Positions 26,140-34,398 of a DNA stretch of 64,000 nucleotides are shown here, piece by piece. The translations under genes were made by a program, and so were the position numbers. The number at the start of each line of letters is the position of its first letter. Position 1 is the first letter of the stretch. Location of the stretch: contig NZ_ASXG01000180.1 in the NCBI RefSeq assembly GCF_000411975.1, forward strand, positions 18,521-82,520. The letters are read 5' to 3'. This stretch comes from Amycolatopsis orientalis DSM 43388 (lineage in GTDB: Bacteria > Actinomycetota > Actinomycetes > Mycobacteriales > Pseudonocardiaceae). The notes below the pieces were generated by a model. It searched no databases. It saw nothing but the letters and a program-made list of their open reading frames with translations, and was not told the DNA's origin.

Positions 26140-27198
26140 TTATGCGGCCTGTGCGGTCGGGAGAGGGAGCAGGTGCGCCAGTACGGCGCGGGCGGCGGTG
26201 GCCAGAGCGCCCTTCGGGGGCAGGTCGAACTCGCCGGATTCCAAGGTGGTGGCTACTCGGCGTTCCGGGGGCACGTCCGCGATCAAGGGCGGGCCCAGCA
26301 TGCCAGCGGTTTGCGACGCGGGGACGCCGTCGATGCGGTGTCCACTCGCGACGACCGCGAACCGTTCGGTGTGCGGGCGGAGGTGGTTCAGGACTTGCTT
26401 CGCTGCCATGCAGGCTCGGAATTCCACGGGAACGACGAGCACGACCAGGTCGGCGGCCGAGGCGACCGCGAGAGTGCCTTCGTCGAACTGACGGGGTAAA
26501 TCGCAGACGACGGTGCGGCCGGCTCGGCTGCCCGCGGCGATCACCGCGGACAAAGCGCGCGGCGTCGGGCCTTCGCCGGAACGGCCGCACGACAGCACGG
26601 GGAGGTTGCCGCGACTGGGAAGGGAAGCGAGCAAGGACGGCACGGAGACTCGACCGGACAGCCGAACTTCCGGCCACCGCAGGCCTTTCGTGTGCTCCAG
26701 GCCCAGCGGGAGATCCAATCCGCCGCCCAGCGGATCGCAGTCGACCAAGAGCGCGGAGCCGGCGCGGGCGGCTTCGACCGCGACCGCGGCGGCCAGCACG
26801 GAGGTGCCGGAGCCGCCTCTACCGCCCACGAAAGCGATTACTGGGCCTGGAGATTCGGCTGGTGCGTCGGTGACGTCGGCGAACGCGCCGGTCAAGCCCG
26901 CTTCGTCGTCGGGCAGGCTGAAGACCCGGCGCGCCCCGAGGGCGGCCGCGCGCCGCCAGGTCTCCAAACCCGGCGCGCCTTTGCAGACAAGCACAACGCT
27001 GTCGCGCGCTGGCATTGGCGGACTGTCGGCAGCGATGTCCTCGTCGAGCACGACGAGCGGAGCCCGGGTCCATCGTCCGCGTGCGGCGGCTAAATCCGGC
27101 GCGTGGTCGAACTCGCAGCCGACTACCGCGGCGACGCGGCGGATCTCTTCGAAGACGGTGCCCTCGCCGGAGACGACGAGCGGTTGTGCGGTGGCCAT
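26140..27198 (-). CDS. CpaE/Ssd-like pilus localisation or septum-site protein
   Basis: 352 residues from ATG 27198, which is preceded by GGGGAGGGGC. Residues about 1-115 form an atypical receiver-like domain. From about 120 a MinD/ParA-type ATPase fold starts, but the Walker A is GGRGGSGTS with neither of the two Lys of MinD, as in mycobacterial Ssd (Rv3660c). Later motifs CDPLGGGLD (Walker A') and CDLPRQFD are kept. Ssd overproduction is known to block septation in mycobacteria; TadZ/CpaE proteins place the pilus machine. First gene of the seven-gene tad operon. Confidence 0.88.
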   Translation of the reverse strand: MATAQPLVVSGEGTVFEEIRRVAAVVGCEFDHAPDLAAARGRWTRAPLVVLDEDIAADSPPMPARDSVVLVCKGAPGLETWRRAAALGARRVFSLPDDEAGLTGAFADVTDAPAESPGPVIAFVGGRGGSGTSVLAAAVAVEAARAGSALLVDCDPLGGGLDLPLGLEHTKGLRWPEVRLSGRVSVPSLLASLPSRGNLPVLSCGRSGEGPTPRALSAVIAAGSRAGRTVVCDLPRQFDEGTLAVASAADLVVLVVPVEFRACMAAKQVLNHLRPHTERFAVVASGHRIDGVPASQTAGMLGPPLIADVPPERRVATTLESGEFDLPPKGALATAARAVLAHLLPLPTAQAA

Positions 27199-27280
27199 GT
27201 GCCCCTCCCCTGGGTCTCGTGGGCCGGACTTCCACCGTCGCTCGCCGCCGGGCCGCGCGGCAATGCCCGCTTTTCCGTCA

Positions 27281-27307
27281 TGTGGATAACCCGGGGGTTG
27301 TGGACAA
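27281..27307 (-). promoter_or_regulatory. Pair of DnaA-box sequences upstream of the tad operon
   Basis: On the minus strand TTGTCCACA (27307-27299) and TTATCCACA (27289-27281) are direct repeats separated by 9 bp (start-to-start 18 bp). The first is the actinobacterial DnaA-box consensus and the second the E. coli perfect box. They lie 83-109 bp upstream of the CpaE/Ssd start, beside a locally AT-richer stretch (about 27365-27480). Confidence 0.6.
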
Positions 27308-27309
27308 CC

Positions 27310-27630
27310 CGGGGTGCGAAATCGATCCAGTACCGCGAAGTGTCGGCCCGCCCCGGACAATGCCCGGCCCACACACATTCGACTGAGAAAACGATTGCCG
27401 CGGAGAACCTCCGGAAAATCCGGGATAAAGAAGCAAATTTGCCGCAGCCGGACAACTAAGAGGCGGCACCGCCGGAGAAAACACGGGAAAGGTAAGCACG
27501 CGGTTAAGTGATCTTGCTCGCCAGATGCGCGGCGGACGACCGAGATCGCCCAGGTCAGAGACAAGGACGCGGAGTGCGCCACGATTTTCGGAGCAGACCT
27601 GAAAATTGTTCGCCAACGCCGAAAACGGGG
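27310..27630. other. Upstream region of the tad operon, no gene
   Basis: About 320 bp without a gene. Its base composition is lower in GC than its surroundings (runs such as GAGAAAACGATT and AAGAAGCAAATTT). It should carry the tad promoter; no clear -35/-10 pair was picked out. Confidence 0.5.
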
Positions 27631-27631
27631 A

Positions 27632-27727
27632 GAATAGAAGGCGGCCCTCGCCAGGGGGGAGGGACGAGGGCCGCCAGGGGTTCAGCCCCGGGGGGTCGGA
27701 CTGAACCGGCCCGGTTCACGACCGGGT
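27632..27727 (-). ncRNA. 6C small RNA (B11-type)
   Basis: On the minus strand two hairpins follow each other. Hairpin 1: arms 27707-27701 (GGTTCAG) and 27685-27679, with a loop containing six consecutive C. Hairpin 2: an 11-bp stem (27675-27665 with 27650-27640), again with six C in its loop, followed by the T-rich tail TTCTATTCT, which makes it the terminator. Two hairpins with C6 loops define the actinobacterial 6C RNA. TACAGT at 27739-27734 is a possible -10, which gives an RNA of about 95-100 nt. In M. tuberculosis the same RNA (B11) lies between Rv3660c and Rv3661, exactly as here. Confidence 0.88.
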
Positions 27728-27891
27728 CTGCTCACTGTAACTCCGTTAGCTATGAGTTGGCTGTGTGAGTGACATAAACGATTCGATAACGGCACCGGAA
27801 GCCGTGCACGAGCCGATGTCATCGATTTTCCGGCCGTCGCCACGACCGGTGTGCTGCCAACAACACGGCGCGTTGCGCCTATCCTGATCAC

Positions 27892-28713
27892 GTGGCCGAA
27901 CCCCGCAGCGAAGAAGCACCCCGGCGCGTAGCCGCCTTCTTCGACCTCGACAAGACGATCATCGCGTCGTCCAGCGCGCTCGCGTTCAGCAAGCCGTTGC
28001 TGCGCGAAGGACTGATCAACCGCCGCGCGGCGCTGCGAAGTGCTTACGCGCAACTGGTTTTCTCCCTCGCCGGCGCGGACGCGGACAAGACCGAGCGGAT
28101 GCGCGCCGAGGTTTCCGCGCTGTGCGCGGGCTGGGATGTCGCGCAGGTTTCCGCGATCGTGCGCGAAACCCTGCACGACGTAGTCGATCCGCTCGTTTAC
28201 GCGGAGGCGACCGACCTCATCGCACAGCACCTCGCCGACGGGCACGACGTGATCGTGCTTTCCGCGACCGGCGAGGAGGTCGCCGCTCCGGTCGCGGAGA
28301 TGCTCGGCGCGACCCGCTGCGTCGCCACCCGGATGGAGATCGTCGACGGCCGCTACTCCGGCGAGGTCGACTTCTATTGCTACGGCGAGAACAAGGCCAT
28401 CGCCGCGAAACAGCAAGCCGCCACGCACGGCTACGACCTCGCGGAGTGCTTCGCCTACACCGATTCCAGCACCGACATCCCCCTGCTGGAGGTGGTGGGT
28501 CACCCGCACGCGGTGAACCCGGACAAGCTGCTGCGCCGGACCGCCGAGGAACACGGCTGGCCGGTGCTCGCGTTCGAGCGGCCGATGTCGCTGCGCACGC
28601 GGATCCCGGCGAAGTCCGCGGGGATGGTCGCGCTCGGCGTGGGGGCCGTCGCGGCGGGCGCGACCTGGTACAGCCTGAGCCGGCGCCGCCGGTCTCGGGG
28701 CACCCACAACTGA
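27892..28713 (+). CDS. HAD-family hydrolase (SerB-like, Rv3661 type)
   Basis: 273 residues from GTG 27892. The catalytic loop is FFDLDKT (about residues 16-22), motif II is LSATGEE (about 122), and motif III/IV is CYGENKA and YTDSSTDIPLLE (about 187-198). These mark HAD subfamily IB, which includes phosphoserine phosphatase and related hydrolases. A C-terminal hydrophobic segment (about 243-262) followed by RRRRSRG suggests a membrane anchor. Substrate unknown. It sits between two structured RNAs. Confidence 0.88.
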   Translation: MAEPRSEEAPRRVAAFFDLDKTIIASSSALAFSKPLLREGLINRRAALRSAYAQLVFSLAGADADKTERMRAEVSALCAGWDVAQVSAIVRETLHDVVDPLVYAEATDLIAQHLADGHDVIVLSATGEEVAAPVAEMLGATRCVATRMEIVDGRYSGEVDFYCYGENKAIAAKQQAATHGYDLAECFAYTDSSTDIPLLEVVGHPHAVNPDKLLRRTAEEHGWPVLAFERPMSLRTRIPAKSAGMVALGVGAVAAGATWYSLSRRRRSRGTHN

Positions 28714-28820
28714 GCACCCGCGTGGCGGTACCAAAACGGCGGTTTCCGCAGCTAGGTCCGTTGCTGAGGGTGGTGTTGTCACCGGATCGAGCCTCTGTAC
28801 CGGTGCACCCGTACGCGCAC

Positions 28821-28849
28821 TTGAAGTGACCGCGCTCACGGCGTAGAAA
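28821..28849 (+). promoter_or_regulatory. Promoter of the candidate 6S-like RNA
   Basis: TTGAAG (28821-28826) and TAGAAA (28844-28849) are separated by exactly 17 bp, a good vegetative spacing. No coding frame starts downstream for 460 bp, which supports a non-coding transcript. Confidence 0.55.
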
Positions 28850-28854
28850 GTAGG

Positions 28855-29106
28855 TGCGGACGTTGATTCGGCCAGGACAGAGGTAGAAGAGAAGCCTCTG
28901 TCACCCCGAGCAACCTCCGTGCGCGGACTCCGGGTACCCACGCGCAGCACGCCGCGGGAGGCTCGTCGTCTAGGGACTGCGTACCGGGACGCCGGACGCC
29001 GAGTCCATGAAGGTACGACCAGAGTTGCACGCTTGGTCGCCTGAGATGTCCGCGCTGACTGGCGGCGCCCCTTGGCCTCGGCTGACAGGCGCCGCCAGTG
29101 TTATGT
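28855..29106 (+). ncRNA. Candidate 6S-like RNA (Ms1/MTS2823/scr3559 type)
   Basis: A gene-free stretch between the HAD gene and the NagZ-like gene has a promoter at 28821-28849 and ends in a perfect 11-bp hairpin (29059-29069 with 29088-29098) followed by TGTTATGT. The implied RNA is about 250 nt. In M. tuberculosis the abundant RNA MTS2823 (Ms1), which binds core RNA polymerase, lies just downstream of Rv3661 on the same strand; the counterpart gene here is the HAD hydrolase. The identification rests on position, size, promoter and terminator and not on sequence alignment. Confidence 0.6.
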
Positions 29107-29314
29107 CCGGCCAGCGGCACGGTCACGGCGCGCCGAGCCGGGCTCGCGCGACTCCGAGCGCGCAGTCCTCCCAGGTGAACCCTCTCGTTCCTGCGCTCGG
29201 CCGATGGACAACCCGGTCTCGCGGTGAGTAGCTTCCCGATACCGGTGCTGCCCGGTGGACGCTTCACGACTCGCGTCCCCACCCGCGGCGGCACGCGACA
29301 CTGGGAGGCAATTC

Positions 29315-31153
29315 GTGACGAACCGACTCGCGCGCACGCGGAGGATGCAGGTGCTCGCCGTTCCCCTCGCGGGGGTGCTCGCCGTCGGGGGGTTGAGTTC
29401 CTCGGCGTTCGCGGCGCCGAAACCGCCGCAGCAGACGCCCCAGCCCCAGCAGGGGTCCGCGCAGCTCGACGCCGCGGCGGCGCGAGCGTTGCGCGGGATG
29501 AGCCTCGAAGAAAAAGTGGGGCAGCTGTTCGTCACGTGGGTGAACGGCAAGTCCGCGGACGAGGTCAACCCGAAGAACCAAACCGATTTCGGCGTCGACA
29601 CCCCCGCGCAGGCCGTGCAGAAGTACCACCTCGGCGGCGTCATCTACTTCAACAACACCAGCCGCGACAACTTCGATGACCCCGTGCAGGTCGCGAAGCT
29701 GTCCAACGGCCTGCAGCGCGCGGCCCTCTCCAGCGGCGCGCACATCCCGCTGCAGATCGGCACCGACCAGGAGGGCGGCACGGTCACGCGGATGGGCGCG
29801 CCGGCCACCGAGTTCCCCAACTCGATGGCGATCGCCGCCGGCCGCGACCCCGGCAGCGCGACCAAGGCCGCCACGATCCTCGGCCAGGAGCTGCGCGCAG
29901 TCGGCATCAACCAGGACTACGCGCCGGACGCGGACGTCAACTCCAACCCGGCCAACCCGGTCATCGGGGTCCGCTCGTTCTCCGGACGACCCGACCTGGC
30001 CAGCAGTTTCGTGACCGCGGAGGTCAAGGGCTACCAGAACTCCGGGCCGGCGAGCCAGACCGTCTCGTCCACCGCGAAGCACTTCCCCGGGCACGGCGAC
30101 GCGGCCACCGACAGCCACACCGGGCTGCCGAAGATCGACCGCACCGAAGAGCAGTGGCGGGCGATCGACGTGCCGCCGTTCAAGGCCGCGATCGCGGCCG
30201 GCATCGACTCGATCATGAGCGCGCACATCCAGTTCCCGAGCCTCGACCCGTCCGGTGAGCCGGCGACGCTGTCCAAGCCGATCATCACCGGCAAACTGCG
30301 CGGCGAACTCGGCTACAACGGCGTCGTGATCACCGATTCGCTCGAGATGCAGGGCGTGCGGGAGCTGCACAGCGACGCCGAAATCCCGGTCCTCGCCTTG
30401 AAAGCGGGCGTGGACCAGCTGCTCATGCCAGTGCACCTGGACGTCGCGATCAACGCCGTGCTCGCCGCGGTGAAGTCGGGCGACCTGCCGATGCAGCGGA
30501 TCGACCAGAGTGTGCTGCGGGTGCTGAAGCTCAAGCTGAAGCGCGGAATCCTGTACTCGCCGTTCACCAACCCGGCGCAGGTCATGAAGAAGGTCGGCAC
30601 GCCGGAACACCTGGCGACCGCGCAGGGCATCGCCGACCGGTCGATCACCGCGATCGCCAACGACGCCGGGGTGCTGCCGCTGAAGCAGAAGCCGTCGAGT
30701 GTGCTGGTCACCGGGTGGGGCGCGACCACGACGCAGACGCTTGCCGACCGCTTCACCGCGCACGGCACGAAGGCGACCGCGCTGGCCACCGGGCAGACGC
30801 CGACCGACGCGCAGATCACCGAGGCCGCGGCAGCCGCGAAGCAGCACGACGTGGTCGTGGTGCTGACCAACAACCTGGGCGGTTTCCCGTTGCAGGGCAA
30901 GCTTCTTCAAGCCCTGATGGACACCGGCAAGCCGGTGGTCGCGGTCGCCGCGCAGATTCCGTACGACGCAGGGTACGCGAACCCGGTCCCGACCTGGCTC
31001 GCCACCTACGGCTACATCACGCCGTCGCTCGAAGCGCTGGCGAAGGTCGTGCTCGGCGAGACGAAGCCGAGCGGGAAGCTGCCGGTCGACGTCCCGGCCG
31101 GGGCGGACGTGCACACCGTTAAATACCCCTTCGGATACGGGCTGACCTGGTGA
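29315..31153 (+). CDS. nagZ: Beta-N-acetylglucosaminidase, glycoside hydrolase family 3 (NagZ-like), secreted
   Basis: 612 residues from GTG 29315, with GGGAGG 6 bases upstream. The N-terminus (basic, then VLAVPLAGVLAVGGLSSSAFAA) is a Sec signal peptide. The GH3 domain has GTDQEGGTVTRM (about residue 150), the His-containing KHFPGHGD (about 255), which is the acid/base loop of NagZ enzymes, and the nucleophile Asp in VITDSLEM (about 337). A C-terminal alpha/beta domain follows, as in two-domain secreted NagZ of Bacillus. It removes GlcNAc from muropeptides or muropeptide chains. Overlaps the next gene by four bases. Confidence 0.9.
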   Translation: MTNRLARTRRMQVLAVPLAGVLAVGGLSSSAFAAPKPPQQTPQPQQGSAQLDAAAARALRGMSLEEKVGQLFVTWVNGKSADEVNPKNQTDFGVDTPAQAVQKYHLGGVIYFNNTSRDNFDDPVQVAKLSNGLQRAALSSGAHIPLQIGTDQEGGTVTRMGAPATEFPNSMAIAAGRDPGSATKAATILGQELRAVGINQDYAPDADVNSNPANPVIGVRSFSGRPDLASSFVTAEVKGYQNSGPASQTVSSTAKHFPGHGDAATDSHTGLPKIDRTEEQWRAIDVPPFKAAIAAGIDSIMSAHIQFPSLDPSGEPATLSKPIITGKLRGELGYNGVVITDSLEMQGVRELHSDAEIPVLALKAGVDQLLMPVHLDVAINAVLAAVKSGDLPMQRIDQSVLRVLKLKLKRGILYSPFTNPAQVMKKVGTPEHLATAQGIADRSITAIANDAGVLPLKQKPSSVLVTGWGATTTQTLADRFTAHGTKATALATGQTPTDAQITEAAAAAKQHDVVVVLTNNLGGFPLQGKLLQALMDTGKPVVAVAAQIPYDAGYANPVPTWLATYGYITPSLEALAKVVLGETKPSGKLPVDVPAGADVHTVKYPFGYGLTW

Positions 31154-32421
31154 CTCTCAACCGCAGGAAGTTTCTGGCCGTCCCGGCGCTCGCCGTCCCG
31201 GTGCTCGCGACCGGCTCGGCGGCCGCGCAAGCAGCGCCCGAAGCAGCGCAACCCGACCTAGAACGCCGAGTGCTCACCGGTGCCGAACAGCTCGCCGCAC
31301 AGGGTTGGCGTCCGCTCGCCGGGCGCAAACTCGGTGTGCTGTCCAACCCCACGGGCGTGCTCGCCAACGGGGACCACATTGTCGACTCGATGGTCGCGGC
31401 GGGCGTACGTCCCGTCGCGGCCTTCGGGCCCGAGCACGGCTTTCGCGGTAGCGCGCAAGCCGGTGGCTCCGAAGGCGACTACACCGATCCGCGCACCGGT
31501 ATCCCGGTGTACGACGCGTACGGCGCTAACGCGACGAAGCTCGCTTCGCTGTTCCAGAAGGCCGGTTTGGACACTGTCGTCTTCGACATCGCTGACGTCG
31601 GCGCGCGGTTCTACACCTACATCTGGTCGCTGTACACGGCGATGGTCGCCGCAGCGAAGGTCAACGCAGCCTTCGTCGTCCTAGACCGGCCAAACCCCAT
31701 CGGCGGCCGACTGGCCGGCCCAGTGCTCGACCCGAAGTTCTCGTCCGGCGTCGGGCTGAAGCCGATCGCGCAGCAGCACGGCATGACCGTCGGCGAACTC
31801 GCGCGCTTCTTCGCCGCCGAGTTCCTGCCCGGCGAAGGCGTGCAGCTCGCGAAGCTCGAAGTCGTTCAGGTACGCGGCTGGCGACGCGACAGCTTCTTCG
31901 CCGACACCGGTCTGCGTTGGGTCCTGCCGAGCCCGAACATGCCGACGCCGGACACAGCGCTCGTGTACCCGGGCACCGGCATGTTCGAGGGCACAGTGTT
32001 CTCCGAAGGACGCGGCACCACCCGGCCGTTCGAGATCATCGGCGCGCCCGGCCTCGACTGGCGTTGGCGCGAAGAACTCGAGAAGCTCAACCTGCCGGGC
32101 GCAGCGTTCCGAGAGATCTACTTCGTGCCCACCTTCGGCAAGTTCGTGAACGAGCCGTGCGGCGGCGTACAGGTCACCGTCACCGATCCGCGGGCCTTCG
32201 ACGCGATCAGCACCACCGTTTCGATGTTCGTGACGGCCAAGCGCGTCGCACCCGACAAGTTCGGCTGGCGGCCGGACCACATGATCGACAAGCTGTCCGG
32301 ATCCGCGCGCCTGCGCACCATGGTCGACGCCGGCGCCGGGGTCGACGAGATCACCGGCGCGTGGCGCGTCGAACTCGCCGACTTCGCGCGCAGACGCCAC
32401 CCCCACCTGATCTATCGCTGA
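31150..32421 (+). CDS. namZ: Exo-beta-N-acetylmuramidase (NamZ, DUF1343 family)
   Basis: 423 residues from GTG 31150. NRRKFL at the start and an Ala-rich hydrophobic stretch ending AAQAAP indicate an exported protein, possibly by the Tat route. Family motifs: GVLSNPTGV (about 61), FGPEHGFRG (about 92, with the catalytic Glu region), DVGARFYTYIWSL (about 152), DRPNPIGG (about 180) and VPSPNMPT-like PSPNMPT (about 258). Bacillus NamZ releases MurNAc from the non-reducing ends of glycan. It follows nagZ with a GTGA overlap. Confidence 0.9.
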   Translation: MTLNRRKFLAVPALAVPVLATGSAAAQAAPEAAQPDLERRVLTGAEQLAAQGWRPLAGRKLGVLSNPTGVLANGDHIVDSMVAAGVRPVAAFGPEHGFRGSAQAGGSEGDYTDPRTGIPVYDAYGANATKLASLFQKAGLDTVVFDIADVGARFYTYIWSLYTAMVAAAKVNAAFVVLDRPNPIGGRLAGPVLDPKFSSGVGLKPIAQQHGMTVGELARFFAAEFLPGEGVQLAKLEVVQVRGWRRDSFFADTGLRWVLPSPNMPTPDTALVYPGTGMFEGTVFSEGRGTTRPFEIIGAPGLDWRWREELEKLNLPGAAFREIYFVPTFGKFVNEPCGGVQVTVTDPRAFDAISTTVSMFVTAKRVAPDKFGWRPDHMIDKLSGSARLRTMVDAGAGVDEITGAWRVELADFARRRHPHLIYR

Positions 32422-32432
32422 GGAGAGCGGCC

Positions 32433-34187
32433 ATGCGTGCTAGGAAAGTGCTCGTCGCGACCTTGGCCGTCCTGGTGGCGGCCACGACGACCGCGGGAGC
32501 AGCCACCATCGACAACCGACACGGCGGCTTCGCCGGGCGTTTCGACCGTCCGCAGCACGGGTTCGCTCCGGCGAGCACGACGCTGCGCGACGGCAGCCCG
32601 CAGGAGGTCAACCTCGATCCGCAGCCGATTCGCGACGCCGAACAGTTCGTGAAGAGCTGGACGCAGCCGGACGCGAGCGGGCATCCGCACTTCTCCGGCG
32701 CGGTCGGGCTGCTCGCGCACGACGGCGTGGTCGTGGACCGTTACGCCGTCGGCGGCGCGCTCCGGTACGCCGACGCCAAGGGCACTGAACTGCCACCAGA
32801 CCAGCAGGTTCCGATGCGCAACGACACCATCTTCGACATGGCGTCGATCTCGAAGCTCTTCACTTCGATCGCCGCGCTGCAGTTGATCGAACAGGGCAAG
32901 CTGGACGTCAACGCGCCGGTCGTGCGCTACCTGCCGGAGTTCGGCGTCAACGGCAAGCAGGACGTCACCGTCTTGCAGCTGCTCACGCACACCTCCGGCT
33001 TCGACGCCGACCCGGCACCGCCGCTTTGGCAGGGCTATCCGGACATCCCGTCGCGGCGCAAGGCGGTGCTCGACAGCCCGCTGAAGAATGCACCGGGCAG
33101 CACGTACCTGTACTCCGACCTCAACATGCTCACCCTCGGCTTCCTGATCGAGAAGCTGTCCGGCAAGCCGCTGGACCAGGTGGTGCACGACCGCATCACC
33201 GCGCCGCTCGGCATGGTCGACACCGGCTACAACCCGCCCGCGTCGAAGCTGCCCCGCATCGCCGCGACCGAGTACGAGACCACGCCGCCGCGCGGGCTCG
33301 TGCGCGGACAGGTGCACGACGAGAACGCCTGGTCGCTCGGCGGCGTCGCCGGGCACGCCGGCGTGTTCTCCACGGCCAGCGACATGGCCGTGCTCTGCCA
33401 GACGATCCTCAACGGCGGCAGCTACCGCGGGCACCGGATCCTGCGGCCGGACACCGTCACGAAGATGCTGACGAACTACAACCAGCGCTTCCCCGGCGAC
33501 GAGCACGGGCTCGGCTTCGAACTGGACCAGCCCTGGTACATGGGCGCGCTGGCCTCGCCGGTCAGCGCCGGCCACACCGGCTTCACCGGCACCACGCTGG
33601 TCATCGACCCCGAATCGCGGTCGTTCGCGTTGCTCCTCACCAACCGCGTGCACCCCACGCGCACCTGGGGTTCCATCAACACCGCTCGGCAGGTCTGGGC
33701 GACTTCGCTGGCGAAGGCGATGGCCGTGCGGCCGGTCGAAGGCCCCGACGCGTGGTACGCGAGCCTGGGAAACAACGCCGTCGCTACGCTCAGCACACAA
33801 CCGCTTCCAGCCGGTGCGCCACTGCACGTGTCCTTCGCCGCTTTCGTCGACACCGAGGGCCCGAGCGACCCGTTGCAGCTCGAATCGAGCACCGACGGGG
33901 TTAATTGGCAACCTGTTCCGCTTCAGGCTCGTGGCCCGGGCGCGCCCGCCGAGGCGACGCCTGTGCTCGGCGGACATGGGCACCGCTCCTGGTGGTGGGT
34001 GTCCGCGGAGGTCCCCGCGTCCGCCGCTACGTCGCTCCGCTGGCGTTACAGCACCGATCCGAATTACACGGGACGGGGAGTTTCTCTCGACGGTGTGAAA
34101 GTCACCCAACGCGGCCGAGTCGTGCTCGATGGTGAGCGAAACCCCGCGGAACTGACCTCTTCGGGCTGGAATTTGAGCGCTCGGTAG
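32433..34187 (+). CDS. Beta-lactamase-fold serine hydrolase (AmiE-like)
   Basis: 584 residues from ATG 32433, with GAGGAG upstream. A Sec signal peptide (residues 1-24) leads to a serine-beta-lactamase/penicillin-binding fold: SISK (about residue 146, catalytic Ser and Lys), YSD (about 232, the YxN/YxS Tyr) and GHTGFTGT (about 380, the KTG-equivalent HTG). The C-terminal about 150 residues are a beta-rich domain. In Bacillus subtilis the same family (AmiE/YbbE) is a MurNAc-L-Ala amidase encoded beside nagZ and namZ. It follows namZ by 11 bp and is in the same operon. Confidence 0.85.
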   Translation: MRARKVLVATLAVLVAATTTAGAATIDNRHGGFAGRFDRPQHGFAPASTTLRDGSPQEVNLDPQPIRDAEQFVKSWTQPDASGHPHFSGAVGLLAHDGVVVDRYAVGGALRYADAKGTELPPDQQVPMRNDTIFDMASISKLFTSIAALQLIEQGKLDVNAPVVRYLPEFGVNGKQDVTVLQLLTHTSGFDADPAPPLWQGYPDIPSRRKAVLDSPLKNAPGSTYLYSDLNMLTLGFLIEKLSGKPLDQVVHDRITAPLGMVDTGYNPPASKLPRIAATEYETTPPRGLVRGQVHDENAWSLGGVAGHAGVFSTASDMAVLCQTILNGGSYRGHRILRPDTVTKMLTNYNQRFPGDEHGLGFELDQPWYMGALASPVSAGHTGFTGTTLVIDPESRSFALLLTNRVHPTRTWGSINTARQVWATSLAKAMAVRPVEGPDAWYASLGNNAVATLSTQPLPAGAPLHVSFAAFVDTEGPSDPLQLESSTDGVNWQPVPLQARGPGAPAEATPVLGGHGHRSWWWVSAEVPASAATSLRWRYSTDPNYTGRGVSLDGVKVTQRGRVVLDGERNPAELTSSGWNLSAR

Positions 34188-34398
34188 GCATCCCGCCGCG
34201 CATTGCGACGTTCGCGTCCCCACTCAATGGAACAAAGCTCCTTCGCTAGACACACTTAGTTGCCAAGTCGTTAGCTTGAGGTCGTTAACACCATGGACTC
34301 GGTTGGCGACTTTCTTGACAACGATTAATCGCAAACCGAAGTCCGCAGACACGGACGGGTTGTGGTTCTGCCGAAGGATGTGGGTAGCCTTGTCGCAA
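34188..34398 (+). promoter_or_regulatory. Upstream region of murR-like gene with palindromes
   Basis: TTGACA (34315-34320) is a consensus -35 without a matching -10 at normal spacing. CGATTAATCG (34322-34331) is a perfect 10-bp palindrome directly beside it and GTTAAC (34284-34289) is another. These are candidate sites for the RpiR-type regulator that follows. Confidence 0.4.
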
